Both the position numbers and the translations under genes were made by a program. From positions 162,708 to 226,707 of the forward strand of contig NZ_JAKEEB010000011.1 of the NCBI RefSeq assembly GCF_021462825.1: a stretch of DNA of 64,000 nt, read 5' to 3'. Under the pieces are notes generated by a model. It was not told the origin of the DNA and searched no databases. It saw only the letters and a list, made by a program, of their open reading frames with translations. This document shows, one piece after another, positions 1 through 6,791 of this stretch; position 1 is the first letter of the stretch, and each line of letters starts with the position of its first letter. The stretch is from Streptomyces glomeratus (GTDB taxonomy: Bacteria; Actinomycetota; Actinomycetes; Streptomycetales; Streptomycetaceae).

Positions 1-1
1 C

Positions 2-36
2 CCTGAGGGGTCGCCCTGAGGTGTCGTCCCCTCAGG
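2..36. terminator. Inverted repeat at window edge
   Basis: Perfect 9-bp inverted repeat (2-10 and 28-36, CCTGAGGGG/CCCCTCAGG) with a 17-nt loop that repeats CCCTGAGG. It probably terminates a gene lying left of the window. No T tract is visible, which is usual in Streptomyces. Confidence 0.4.
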
Positions 37-115
37 CGCGCACAGGAGAGCCCTGCTCCCTCGTCCGACGTCGTTTCCGCCGCGCGTACGTCCACGCCCG
101 CTCCCGGGGAGAGTC

Positions 116-979
116 ATGACCGTCACACCGCAGGCCGCCCGCGCCACCGCCCAGCTCGTGCCCGCATTCCGCGGCCGTATCGGCAGGGACGCGCGCAGTG
201 GCCACTACGCCGTTCCGGGCCGCTACCGCCTCTATCTGTCGACGGCCTCTCCCGACAGCCTCCGCATCGCCGTCGCACACAGTTTGCTCGGTCTGGACAC
301 CGTCTGTTCGGTGACTTTCCTGCCGGCCGTGCCCGACTGTCCCGAGGGGGGTCACTCCGCTCTGCGTCCGCTGTACGAGGCGAGTGCACACCGGTACATC
401 GGTCCGGCCGTCGCTCCGGTCCTCAGCGACGACTGGTCCGGACGGATCGTGAGCACTCACGCCCCGGACATCATGCGCGATCTGGCCCGCCGCTTCGACA
501 CCGGCGGCCTCTCGCTCTACCCCTGCGGCGCAGAGTCGGAGATCGAGGCCGTGGAGCGGATGTGCGCGCAGGGCATGGACGAGGCCGCTCAGCGTGCCGG
601 CTCGTCCGACGGCGGGCAGGCGGAGCGCGACGCGGCACTCGGGACGCTGCTGGAGACGCTGGACGCGCTGGATCGCTGGCTCGTCGGACGCACATACGTG
701 ATCCGTGACGAAGTCACCGCCGCCGACGTCGAGTTGTGGGTGGCCCTGGTCCAGCTCGACACCGTGCACCGCAACCACCTCGACGCCGCCGCGGTCCAGC
801 GCATCGCCGACCACCCGGTGCTGTGGACCTACGCGCGCCGCCTGGCCGCCCACCCGGCCTTCGGTACCCACCTCGACCTCGACGGCATCGAACGCCGTCA
901 CCACGCCCGATGCCGGGGCCTGGAGGCAGCCGGAGCGGCCGTCCAGATCCTGGACTGGGCGGCACACGCAGCCCATTAG
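116..979 (+). CDS. Glutathionyl-hydroquinone reductase-like (xi-class GST fold) protein with Ser in place of the catalytic Cys
   Basis: 287 aa; the ATG is preceded by GGGGAGAG. The N-terminal thioredoxin-like part (about 30-130) and helical C-terminal part (about 140-270, with the GST-type DEVTAADVELW segment) match the YqjG/ECM4 family, which reduces glutathionyl-hydroquinones. In the family the catalytic residue sits in an ACPW-type motif after the beta-strand; here the aligned residues are ASP, so Ser45 replaces Cys. The protein is therefore unlikely to run the normal thiol chemistry. Actinomycetes use mycothiol rather than glutathione, so its substrate is open. It is the first gene of a sulfur-scavenging island and may serve organosulfur metabolism. 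The fold call is firm; the function is not. Confidence 0.75.
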   Translation: MTVTPQAARATAQLVPAFRGRIGRDARSGHYAVPGRYRLYLSTASPDSLRIAVAHSLLGLDTVCSVTFLPAVPDCPEGGHSALRPLYEASAHRYIGPAVAPVLSDDWSGRIVSTHAPDIMRDLARRFDTGGLSLYPCGAESEIEAVERMCAQGMDEAAQRAGSSDGGQAERDAALGTLLETLDALDRWLVGRTYVIRDEVTAADVELWVALVQLDTVHRNHLDAAAVQRIADHPVLWTYARRLAAHPAFGTHLDLDGIERRHHARCRGLEAAGAAVQILDWAAHAAH

Positions 980-1109
980 GTCCTGACGTCGATCTGACCG
1001 AGGCGCTGGCAGACGGTCTTTCCCCGGAGGGAGGCCGGTACGCCGACTACCGGGAAGGACTGAGGCCGGCACTCCCGGCCCGCGGCCCGTTCCACCTGGT
1101 GGACCGGCG

Positions 1110-1140
1110 TTGACATTCGTTCGGGCCATTGTCTTAACTA
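1110..1140 (+). promoter_or_regulatory. Promoter of the riboswitch leader
   Basis: TTGACA at 1110-1115 followed after about 17-18 nt by an AT-rich CTTAACTA (1133-1140) gives a sigma70/HrdB-like promoter. Transcription would start near 1146, just before the riboswitch aptamer. Confidence 0.55.
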
Positions 1141-1150
1141 CGTGCCCAGA

Positions 1151-1265
1151 ACGGTCATGAGTGTCAGCGACAAGCCCTGGCTGGCTGACCGGCAACCCTC
1201 GCACCGCGGTGGGGTGCCCCAGGTGACGACCGGACCGATGACGTATCGGTAAGCGCGAGGCCCAC
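1151..1265 (+). promoter_or_regulatory. SAM-IV riboswitch
   Basis: The segment carries the conserved SAM-I/SAM-IV core: GGTCATGAG at 1153-1161, the CCGGCAACC segment around 1189-1197, the GCGGTGGGGTGCC stretch around 1206-1218 and the closing GGTGACGACC at 1222-1231. It is followed by the SAM-IV-specific downstream hairpin (CCGAT 1235-1239 / ATCGG 1245-1249) and the TAAGCGCGAGGCC pseudoknot strand (1250-1262). SAM-IV aptamers in Streptomyces and mycobacteria sit before sulfur-metabolism genes and are expected to shut expression off when SAM is abundant. Here it lies about 320 nt ahead of the importer genes and just before a Cys leader peptide. The aptamer is clear; the expression platform is not resolved. 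Confidence 0.9.
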
Positions 1266-1291
1266 AGGGCCGGAACAGTGACGGTGACGCC

Positions 1292-1441
1292 ATGTACGCA
1301 GCTCCCAGGACGGCGACACGCCGCCCGCAGGGCTGCGTACCGTCGTACGCGAACCTGCTCGTCGCCGATCGTGCCGTCGATCTGCTCCGCGTGAACAGCG
1401 CACTGTGTACCGCACCGGGCCGCGCCCGCTGTCGGGGCTGA
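1292..1441 (+). CDS. Putative Cys-containing leader peptide A
   Basis: A 49-codon ORF lies between the SAM-IV aptamer and the ABC permease gene. Its C-terminal half contains VDLLRVNSALC (nt 1376-1408) and two Cys codons near the end, the same core as two other short ORFs in this island. In actinomycetes such short 'putative leader peptides' precede sulfur-assimilation genes and are thought to sense cysteine supply through ribosome stalling. The ATG has a poor RBS, so the true start may lie inside. The core and stop position are the reliable part. Confidence 0.65.
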   Translation: MYAAPRTATRRPQGCVPSYANLLVADRAVDLLRVNSALCTAPGRARCRG

Positions 1442-1582
1442 CACCTCCCCGCAGCCCCCGCACCTCCTGACCGACACCGCCCGCGCGGTGTGCCGTCGTC
1501 CTCCACACCCCGGTACCTCGCCGTCGTCTGCTCCCGCACGCCGCCGCGCTTCCGGGGTGTCCCCACCCAGCCGGAGCCCACC

Positions 1583-2563
1583 ATGAGTGAACCCCCTGGC
1601 GCCACCGTCACCCTCCCCGAAGCGCCGACCGCCGACGAACGTCAGCAAGCCCTCACTGCCCAGCGAGTCCTGCCGCTACGGCGGCCAGGACGCTGGATCG
1701 CCACCGCGGCGGTCCTGGTCCTGGCCGCCCAGTTCGTCCACGGACTGGTCTCCAACCCCTTCTACCAATGGGACCGCTTCGGCTACTGGTTCCTGCGGCC
1801 GAACATCCTCGACGGACTCCTCATCACCCTCGAAGTCACCGCCTACAGCGCGGTGCTGGGCCTCCTCGGCGGCATCCTGCTAGCCCTGGCCCGGCTGTCG
1901 AAGAGCCCAGTGCTGCGCGCGGTCAGCTGGACCTACGTCTGGGCGCTGCGCTCCATACCGCTCATCGTGGTGCTGATCTTCCTCTACAACTTCAGCGCCC
2001 TGTACAAGACGCTGAGCATCGGTGTCCCCTTCGGCCCTGCCTTCTTCACCTTCGACGAGTCCCGGCTCGCCACCGACATGGCCGTCGCCGTCGTCGGCCT
2101 CAGCCTCAACGAGGCCGCCTACGCCGCCGAGGTCGTACGCGGCGGCATCCTCTCCGTCGACCAGGGCCAGCACGAGGCGGCCGCGGCGCTCGGCCTGCCC
2201 AAGGGCTACCAGTTCCGCAGGATCGTCTTTCCGCAGGCGCTGCGTTCGATCGTCCCGAACTACGTCAACCAGCTCATCGGCCTGATCAAGGGCACCTCGC
2301 TGGTCTTCTACGTCTCCCTGCTCGACCTGTTCGGCTCCGCACAGACCATGGGCTCCACCTACCCCGGCGACATCGTGCCGCTGCTGCTGGTCGTCACCGT
2401 CTGGTACCTGGTCCTGACCAGCGTCGTCTCCGTCATCCAGTTCTACGTCGAGCGGTACTACGCCCGCGGTGCCACCCGCAGCCTGCCGCCGACACCGCTG
2501 CAGAAGCTCCGCACCGGTCTGACCGACCTGCGGGCCCGCATCCGCCGGGAGGCCGCCGTATGA
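1583..2563 (+). CDS. Polar amino acid-type ABC transporter permease
   Basis: 326 aa integral membrane subunit of an importer in the plasma membrane. After a polar N-terminal tail there is a TM segment at about 37-57, then the HisM-type permease core (about 78-300) with the EAA loop at about 198-218 (EAAAALGLPKGYQF), which docks to the ATPase. The start chosen is the ATG at 1583 with CGGAGC upstream; a longer frame from 1490 adds 31 residues that do not look protein-like. It is translationally coupled to the ATPase by a 4-bp ATGA overlap. Family members import amino acids or cystine. The SAM-IV riboswitch, Cys leader and FMN monooxygenase neighbours suggest a sulfur compound as substrate, which is inference. 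Confidence 0.88.
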   Translation: MSEPPGATVTLPEAPTADERQQALTAQRVLPLRRPGRWIATAAVLVLAAQFVHGLVSNPFYQWDRFGYWFLRPNILDGLLITLEVTAYSAVLGLLGGILLALARLSKSPVLRAVSWTYVWALRSIPLIVVLIFLYNFSALYKTLSIGVPFGPAFFTFDESRLATDMAVAVVGLSLNEAAYAAEVVRGGILSVDQGQHEAAAALGLPKGYQFRRIVFPQALRSIVPNYVNQLIGLIKGTSLVFYVSLLDLFGSAQTMGSTYPGDIVPLLLVVTVWYLVLTSVVSVIQFYVERYYARGATRSLPPTPLQKLRTGLTDLRARIRREAAV

Positions 2564-3396
2564 CCGCCGACACGCTCGAAGCCCTGGCGGACGTCGAGGC
2601 CGCCACCGTCGAGATCCACGACGTGCACAAGTGGTACGGCACCCACCGGGTGTTGAACGGCATCGACCTGACCGTCCGCCCCGGCGAGGTCACCGTCATC
2701 CTCGGTCCGTCCGGATCCGGGAAGTCCACCCTGCTGCGGGTCATCAACCATCTGGAGAAACCCGAGATCGGCTACGTCAGCATCAACGGCGAGCTGATCG
2801 GCGTGAAGCGGCAGGGCGACCGAAGGGAGACGGGGGTCCCCCCGGCCGAAGGCTGGGGGAGGCTGAAGGAGCTGAGCGAGAGGGCCATCCTCACCCAGCG
2901 CGCCCGGATCGGCTTCGTCTTCCAGAACTTCAACCTCTTCCCGCACCTGACCGTCCTCGACAACGTGGCCGCCGCGCCCGTCGCCACCGGGAAGCTCGGC
3001 AAGCCCGAGGCCCTGGAACTCGCCCGCGAACTCCTCGACCGGGTCGGCCTCGCCGACAAGACCGGCGCCTATCCACGCCAGCTCTCCGGTGGCCAGCAGC
3101 AGCGTGTCGCCATCGCCCGCGCCCTCGCACTGCGCCCCGGAGTCATTCTCTTCGACGAGCCGACCTCCGCCCTGGACCCCGAACTCGTCGGTGAGGTCCT
3201 CGCCGTCATCAAGGACCTGGCGACCAGCGGCACCACCCTCGTCATCGTCACCCACGAGATCGGCTTCGCCCGCGAGATCGCCGACCGGGTCGTCTTCATC
3301 GACGGCGGAAAGATCGTCGAGCAGGGGCCGCCCTCCGAGGTCCTCGACAAGCCCCGGCACGAGCGGACCCGGGACTTCCTCAGCAAGGTCCTCTGA
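2560..3396 (+). CDS. Polar amino acid-type ABC transporter ATP-binding protein
   Basis: 278 aa cytoplasmic ATPase powering the importer. Walker A GPSGSGKST at about 49-57, Q-loop Gln122, signature LSGGQQQR at about 175-182, Walker B ILFDEP at about 196-201 and the H-loop His232 are all present, so it should be active. Residues about 87-103 are an insertion relative to typical GlnQ-like proteins and are encoded by a Streptomyces-type G/C palindromic repeat at 2831-2864. The ATG overlaps the permease stop by 4 bp. The substrate-binding protein follows at 3459, completing the usual three-gene set. Confidence 0.92.
   Translation: MTADTLEALADVEAATVEIHDVHKWYGTHRVLNGIDLTVRPGEVTVILGPSGSGKSTLLRVINHLEKPEIGYVSINGELIGVKRQGDRRETGVPPAEGWGRLKELSERAILTQRARIGFVFQNFNLFPHLTVLDNVAAAPVATGKLGKPEALELARELLDRVGLADKTGAYPRQLSGGQQQRVAIARALALRPGVILFDEPTSALDPELVGEVLAVIKDLATSGTTLVIVTHEIGFAREIADRVVFIDGGKIVEQGPPSEVLDKPRHERTRDFLSKVL
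2831..2864 (+). repeat. GGGGGTCCCCC-type palindromic repeat, copy 1 (inside the ATPase gene)
   Basis: CGGGGGTCCCCCC at 2831-2843, a short linker and GGCTGGGGGAGG at 2851-2862. It resembles, in opposite orientation, the two elements at 6719-6763 and 8127-8167. It sits inside the coding frame and accounts for a local insertion in the ABC ATPase. Confidence 0.6.
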
Positions 3397-3458
3397 CCCG
3401 CCGCATCCCTCGACTTCCCTCACCCCACCCTCATCACCTCCAGCGACAAGGAACAGCC

Positions 3459-4481
3459 ATGTCTGCCCACTTCACCCGACGCAGCCTGATACGCGGCATC
3501 ACCGCGGCGACCGCCGTCGCCACCCTCGCCACCGGGCTCGCCGCCTGCGGTGGCGACAGCGACGCCGCCACCGCGACGAGCGACACCGCCGGCACGGTCA
3601 CCGTCGGCCGGCTGTCCAACGGTGCCGCCAAGGAGACCACCCTGAAGGTCTCAGAAGTAAAGTCCATCAGCGCCGAGCTGCCCGACGCGATCAAGAAGAG
3701 CGGCAAGCTGGTGATCGGCTCCGGCACCCTGCCCTCCGGCTCCCCGCCGCTGGGCTTCGTGGGCAGCGACCAGAAGACCCTCACCGGCTCCGAGGCCGAC
3801 CTGGGCAGACTGGTCGCGGCCGTCCTCGGCCTCGAACCCGAGGTCAAGCGGTTCACCTGGGAGAACCTCTTCGTCGGCATCGACAGCGGCAAGGTGAACG
3901 TCGGCTTTTCGAACATCACCGACACCGAGGAGCGCAAGCGTAAGTACGAGTTCGCCTCCTACCGCAAGGACGACCTCGCCTTCGAAACGCTCAAGTCCTC
4001 GAAGTGGACCTTCGACGGTGACTACCAGGCCCTCGCGGGCAAGACCGTCTCGGTCGGCGCGGGCACCAACCAGGAGCGGATCCTGCTGGAGTGGCAGAAG
4101 AAGCTCCAGAGCGAGGGCAAGCAGCTCACCGTCAAGTACTTCCAGGACAACAACAGCCTCTACCTGGCCCTGAACAGCGGCAAGATCGACGCCTACCTGG
4201 GTCCCAGCCCCAACCTCTCCTACCACGTCACCCAGACCGCGAGCACCCCCAACGCGACCAGGATCGCGGGCCAGTACTCCGGTGCCGGCGCGAGCCTCCA
4301 GGGGCTGATCGCGGCCACCGCGAAGAAGGGCAGCGGCCTGGCCAAGCCCCTCACCGACGCGATCAACCACCTGATCGAGACCGGCCAGTACGCCAAGTGG
4401 CTCGCCGCCTGGAACCTCTCCCACGACGCCGTCGCCAAGTCCGAGGTCAACCCGCCCGGACTGCCGCTCGACAACTCCTGA
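3459..4481 (+). CDS. ABC transporter substrate-binding lipoprotein
   Basis: 340 aa extracytoplasmic solute-binding protein of the family-3 (polar amino acid) type. A signal peptide begins with RRS at about 7-9 (Tat-like twin Arg) and ends in a LAAC lipobox with Cys30 as the lipidation site. The mature part carries the usual bilobal binding-protein features (e.g. KSGKLVIGSG near the start, DLGRLVAAVLGLEPE). A spacing of 62 nt from the ATPase and the shared orientation place it in the same operon. A 13-bp hairpin follows it. The ligand is unknown; a cysteine- or sulfonate-related compound is suggested by context. Confidence 0.88.
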   Translation: MSAHFTRRSLIRGITAATAVATLATGLAACGGDSDAATATSDTAGTVTVGRLSNGAAKETTLKVSEVKSISAELPDAIKKSGKLVIGSGTLPSGSPPLGFVGSDQKTLTGSEADLGRLVAAVLGLEPEVKRFTWENLFVGIDSGKVNVGFSNITDTEERKRKYEFASYRKDDLAFETLKSSKWTFDGDYQALAGKTVSVGAGTNQERILLEWQKKLQSEGKQLTVKYFQDNNSLYLALNSGKIDAYLGPSPNLSYHVTQTASTPNATRIAGQYSGAGASLQGLIAATAKKGSGLAKPLTDAINHLIETGQYAKWLAAWNLSHDAVAKSEVNPPGLPLDNS

Positions 4482-4492
4482 CCACCGCGTGC

Positions 4493-4527
4493 CGGGGACT
4501 CCACCTCCGCCCGCGGTGGAGTCCCCG
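4493..4527 (+). terminator. Hairpin after the importer genes
   Basis: Perfect 13-bp stem (4493-4505 CGGGGACTCCACC with 4515-4527) and 9-nt loop, 11 nt after the binding-protein stop. It is a likely terminator or mRNA 3'-end processing hairpin separating the importer from the GNAT gene. Confidence 0.7.
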
Positions 4528-4567
4528 CGCGCCGGACACCCGAGCCGCCCACGGAGACCGCCACGCC

Positions 4568-5293
4568 ATGTCCGTCACCACCCTCGACGCCGGCCCCTCG
4601 CACATCCTGGACAATCCCGCCTGGGCCGCGCTCACCGGCCCCCACGCCCACCTCGCTCAACGCATAGGCCACGCCGCCCGCTACCACGAGGACGTGGCCC
4701 CCTTCCACGCTGTTTCCGACGAGGACGACCCGCGCGCCTGGGCCGACCTCGCCGCGCTCGTCGGCCCTGGCGGCACCGCCTCGGTGCGGGGCGTCACGGA
4801 GGCTCCGGAGGGCTGGGAGATCGTGCGCACCGGACACGGCGTCCAGCTCGTGGACACCGGCGTGCGCGCGGAGCCCGACCGCGAGGCCGTACGGCTCGGC
4901 CCCGACGACGTGCCCGAGATCCTCGATCTGGTCGCCCGCACGCAGCCGGGGCCCTATCTGCCCCGCACCGTCGAAATGGGCACCTACCTCGGTATCCGCC
5001 ACCGGGGCCGGCTGATCGCCCTGGCCGGCGAGCGGCTGCACCCGCCCGGCTGGACGGAGATCAGCGCCGTGTGCACCGATCCGGACCACCGCGGCCGGGG
5101 CCTGGCCGCCCGCCTCGTCCGCGCGGTCGCCGCCGGCATCAAGGAGCGCGGTGAACGCCCCTTTCTGCACGCCGTGGCCACCAACGCGAACGCGATCCGG
5201 CTGTACGAGTCGATCGGCTTCACCCTGCGCCGACGTACCGTCTTCTCGCTCGTCCGGCACACCGGCGCCGCCGCTCTGGAAGAAACGGCATAG
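4568..5293 (+). CDS. GNAT family N-acetyltransferase
   Basis: 241 aa. The C-terminal half (about 115-230) has the GNAT fold: a beta-strand region with LIALAGERL, then the acetyl-CoA-binding CTDPDHRGRGLAARL segment (motif A, R/Q-x-x-G-x-G/A) and the ATNANAIRLYESIGF motif B. The N-terminal half is a family-specific extension. The ATG at 4568 follows GGAGACCG; longer upstream frames overlap the binding-protein gene and are shadows. It lies between the importer and the monooxygenases, so it may acetylate an imported sulfur compound or amino acid; that role is inferred. Confidence 0.85.
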   Translation: MSVTTLDAGPSHILDNPAWAALTGPHAHLAQRIGHAARYHEDVAPFHAVSDEDDPRAWADLAALVGPGGTASVRGVTEAPEGWEIVRTGHGVQLVDTGVRAEPDREAVRLGPDDVPEILDLVARTQPGPYLPRTVEMGTYLGIRHRGRLIALAGERLHPPGWTEISAVCTDPDHRGRGLAARLVRAVAAGIKERGERPFLHAVATNANAIRLYESIGFTLRRRTVFSLVRHTGAAALEETA

Positions 5294-5352
5294 CTGTGCC
5301 GTTGTGCTTGCCGAAGGCGACTGCCCGGACCGTTCGGACGGAGGTGCGACAC

Positions 5353-5439
5353 GTGACGCGTGTACGCCGCGCCGTCCGCCTCCACTCCCGGCCCCACATC
5401 GACCTGCAGCGCGTGGCCGGCTCCCTCTGTAGCTCCTGA
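5353..5439 (+). CDS. Putative Cys-containing leader peptide B
   Basis: A 28-residue ORF starting with GTG behind a good GGAGG (5340-5344). It contains HIDLQRVAGSLC (Cys at residue 26; core nt 5398-5430), then SS and stop. It shares the core with leader peptides A and C and lies 89 nt before the first luciferase-like monooxygenase gene. Likely role: cysteine-responsive attenuation or translational coupling of the downstream monooxygenase operon. Confidence 0.75.
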   Translation: MTRVRRAVRLHSRPHIDLQRVAGSLCSS

Positions 5440-5528
5440 CCCCCATCTCCCTGCGGTCGCCCAGCGCCGTGCGCCCCGATTCCCGTGGGTCGGCGATCTC
5501 GTACGGACCTCCAGGAAGGCATCCATCC

Positions 5529-6770
5529 GTGTCCCCTTCTCCTTCGCTGCACCTTGCCGTCGCCCTCGACGGCACCGGCTGGCACCCCGCCTCCTGGCGT
5601 GAGCAGGTCGCCCGTCCCCGGGACCTGTTCACCGCCGGATACTGGGCCGACCTGGTCGCCGAGGCCGAGCGCGGCCTGCTCGACTTCGTCACCTTCGAGG
5701 ACGGCCTGGGCCTGCAGTCCACCCACTACGACGAGTTGGACGGCCGCACCGACCAGGTCCGCGGCCGCCTGGACGCCGTACTGATCGCGTCCCGCATCGC
5801 ACCCCTCACCCGGCACATCGGTCTGGTGCCGACCGTGATCACCACTCACACGGAGCCGTTCCACATCTCCAAGGCGATCGCCACCCTCGACTACGTCAGC
5901 AACGGCCGGGCCGGTCTGCGGGTGCAGATCACCGCTCGCCCGCACGAGGCCGACCACTTCGGCCGCCGCACCTTCCCGCCGCTGAGCTCGGAGGAGTTGC
6001 GCACCCCGGCCGGACAGCAGCGGCTGACCGACCTGTTCGACGAGGCCGCCGACTGCGTCGAGGTCGTGCGCCGGCTCTGGGACAGCTGGGAGGACGACGC
6101 CGAGATCCGGGACGTGGCCACCGGCCGCTTCATCGACCGGGACAAACTGCACTACATCGACTTCGAGGGCAAGTACTTCAGCGTCAAGGGACCCTCCATC
6201 ACTCCACGCCCGCCCCAGGGCCAGCCGCTGGTCACCGCTCTGGCCCACCAGACCGTCCCGTACCGGCTGGTGGCCCGCCAGGCCGACGTCGGCTACGTCA
6301 CCCCGCACGACGCCGAGCAGGCCCGCGCGATCGTCGCGGAGATCCGCGCCGAGCAGGAGGCGGCCGGGCGGGCCGGTGAACTCCTGCACGTCTTCGGTGA
6401 CCTGGTGGTCTTCCTGGACGCCGAGCAGGCCGCCGCGGAGGATCGGCGCGCACGCCTCGACGCCCTCGCGGGGGAGCCGTACACCAGCGACGCCCGCATC
6501 TTCGCCGGTACCCCCGCCCAACTCGCCGATCTGCTCCAGGAACTCCACAGCGCCGGGCTGACCGGCTTCCGCTTGCGCCCCGCCGTCGCCGGACACGACC
6601 TGCCGGCCATCACCCGAGGGCTGGTCCCCGAGCTCCAGCGCCGCGACGCCTTCCGCACTGCCTACGAGGCCGACACCCTGCGCGGCCTGCTGGGCCTGAC
6701 CCGTCCCGTCAACCGCTACTCCCCCAGGCTCTCGGCTTTCCTCGAGCCCGGGGGGACCCCCATCGCCTGA
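5529..6770 (+). CDS. FMN-dependent luciferase-like monooxygenase (NtaA/SnaA/DszA type)
   Basis: 413 aa. The TIM-barrel luciferase-like fold is shown by the N-terminal HLAVALDGTGWHP segment, the DFVTFEDGLG strand, the NGRAGLRVQITA segment (equivalent of GRxxxNxVT) and the PPQGQPLVTALAH segment. GTG at 5529 is chosen because AGGAAGG lies 9 nt upstream; the ATG at 5469 lacks an RBS. Members oxidise sulfur or nitrogen compounds with reduced FMN from a separate reductase. It heads a four-gene run of such enzymes (5529-10433). Its last 15 residues are encoded by a palindromic repeat (6719-6763). The substrate is unknown. Confidence 0.85.
   Translation: MSPSPSLHLAVALDGTGWHPASWREQVARPRDLFTAGYWADLVAEAERGLLDFVTFEDGLGLQSTHYDELDGRTDQVRGRLDAVLIASRIAPLTRHIGLVPTVITTHTEPFHISKAIATLDYVSNGRAGLRVQITARPHEADHFGRRTFPPLSSEELRTPAGQQRLTDLFDEAADCVEVVRRLWDSWEDDAEIRDVATGRFIDRDKLHYIDFEGKYFSVKGPSITPRPPQGQPLVTALAHQTVPYRLVARQADVGYVTPHDAEQARAIVAEIRAEQEAAGRAGELLHVFGDLVVFLDAEQAAAEDRRARLDALAGEPYTSDARIFAGTPAQLADLLQELHSAGLTGFRLRPAVAGHDLPAITRGLVPELQRRDAFRTAYEADTLRGLLGLTRPVNRYSPRLSAFLEPGGTPIA
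6719..6763 (+). repeat. Palindromic repeat, copy 2 (3' end of monooxygenase gene)
   Basis: CTCCCCCAGG... ...CCGGGGGGACCCCCAT: G/C arms around a CTCTCGGCTTTCCTCGAG centre. It is nearly identical to the copy at 8127-8167 and supplies the C terminus of the upstream protein. Confidence 0.75.
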
Positions 6771-6791
6771 GCCGGAGGGACCGCACCCACC

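Larger units (their letters stand above)
980..1582. other. Regulatory intergenic region
   Basis: About 600 nt without a long gene. It holds a promoter near 1110-1140, a SAM-IV riboswitch (1151-1265) and leader peptide A (1292-1441). The rest (980-1109 and 1442-1570) shows no recognisable gene. Confidence 0.7.

Noticed and set aside
4091..5293. Long ORF beginning inside the binding-protein gene
   Set aside because: The upstream part is an Arg/Pro-rich shadow of the 3459 gene; the GNAT protein starts at 4568.
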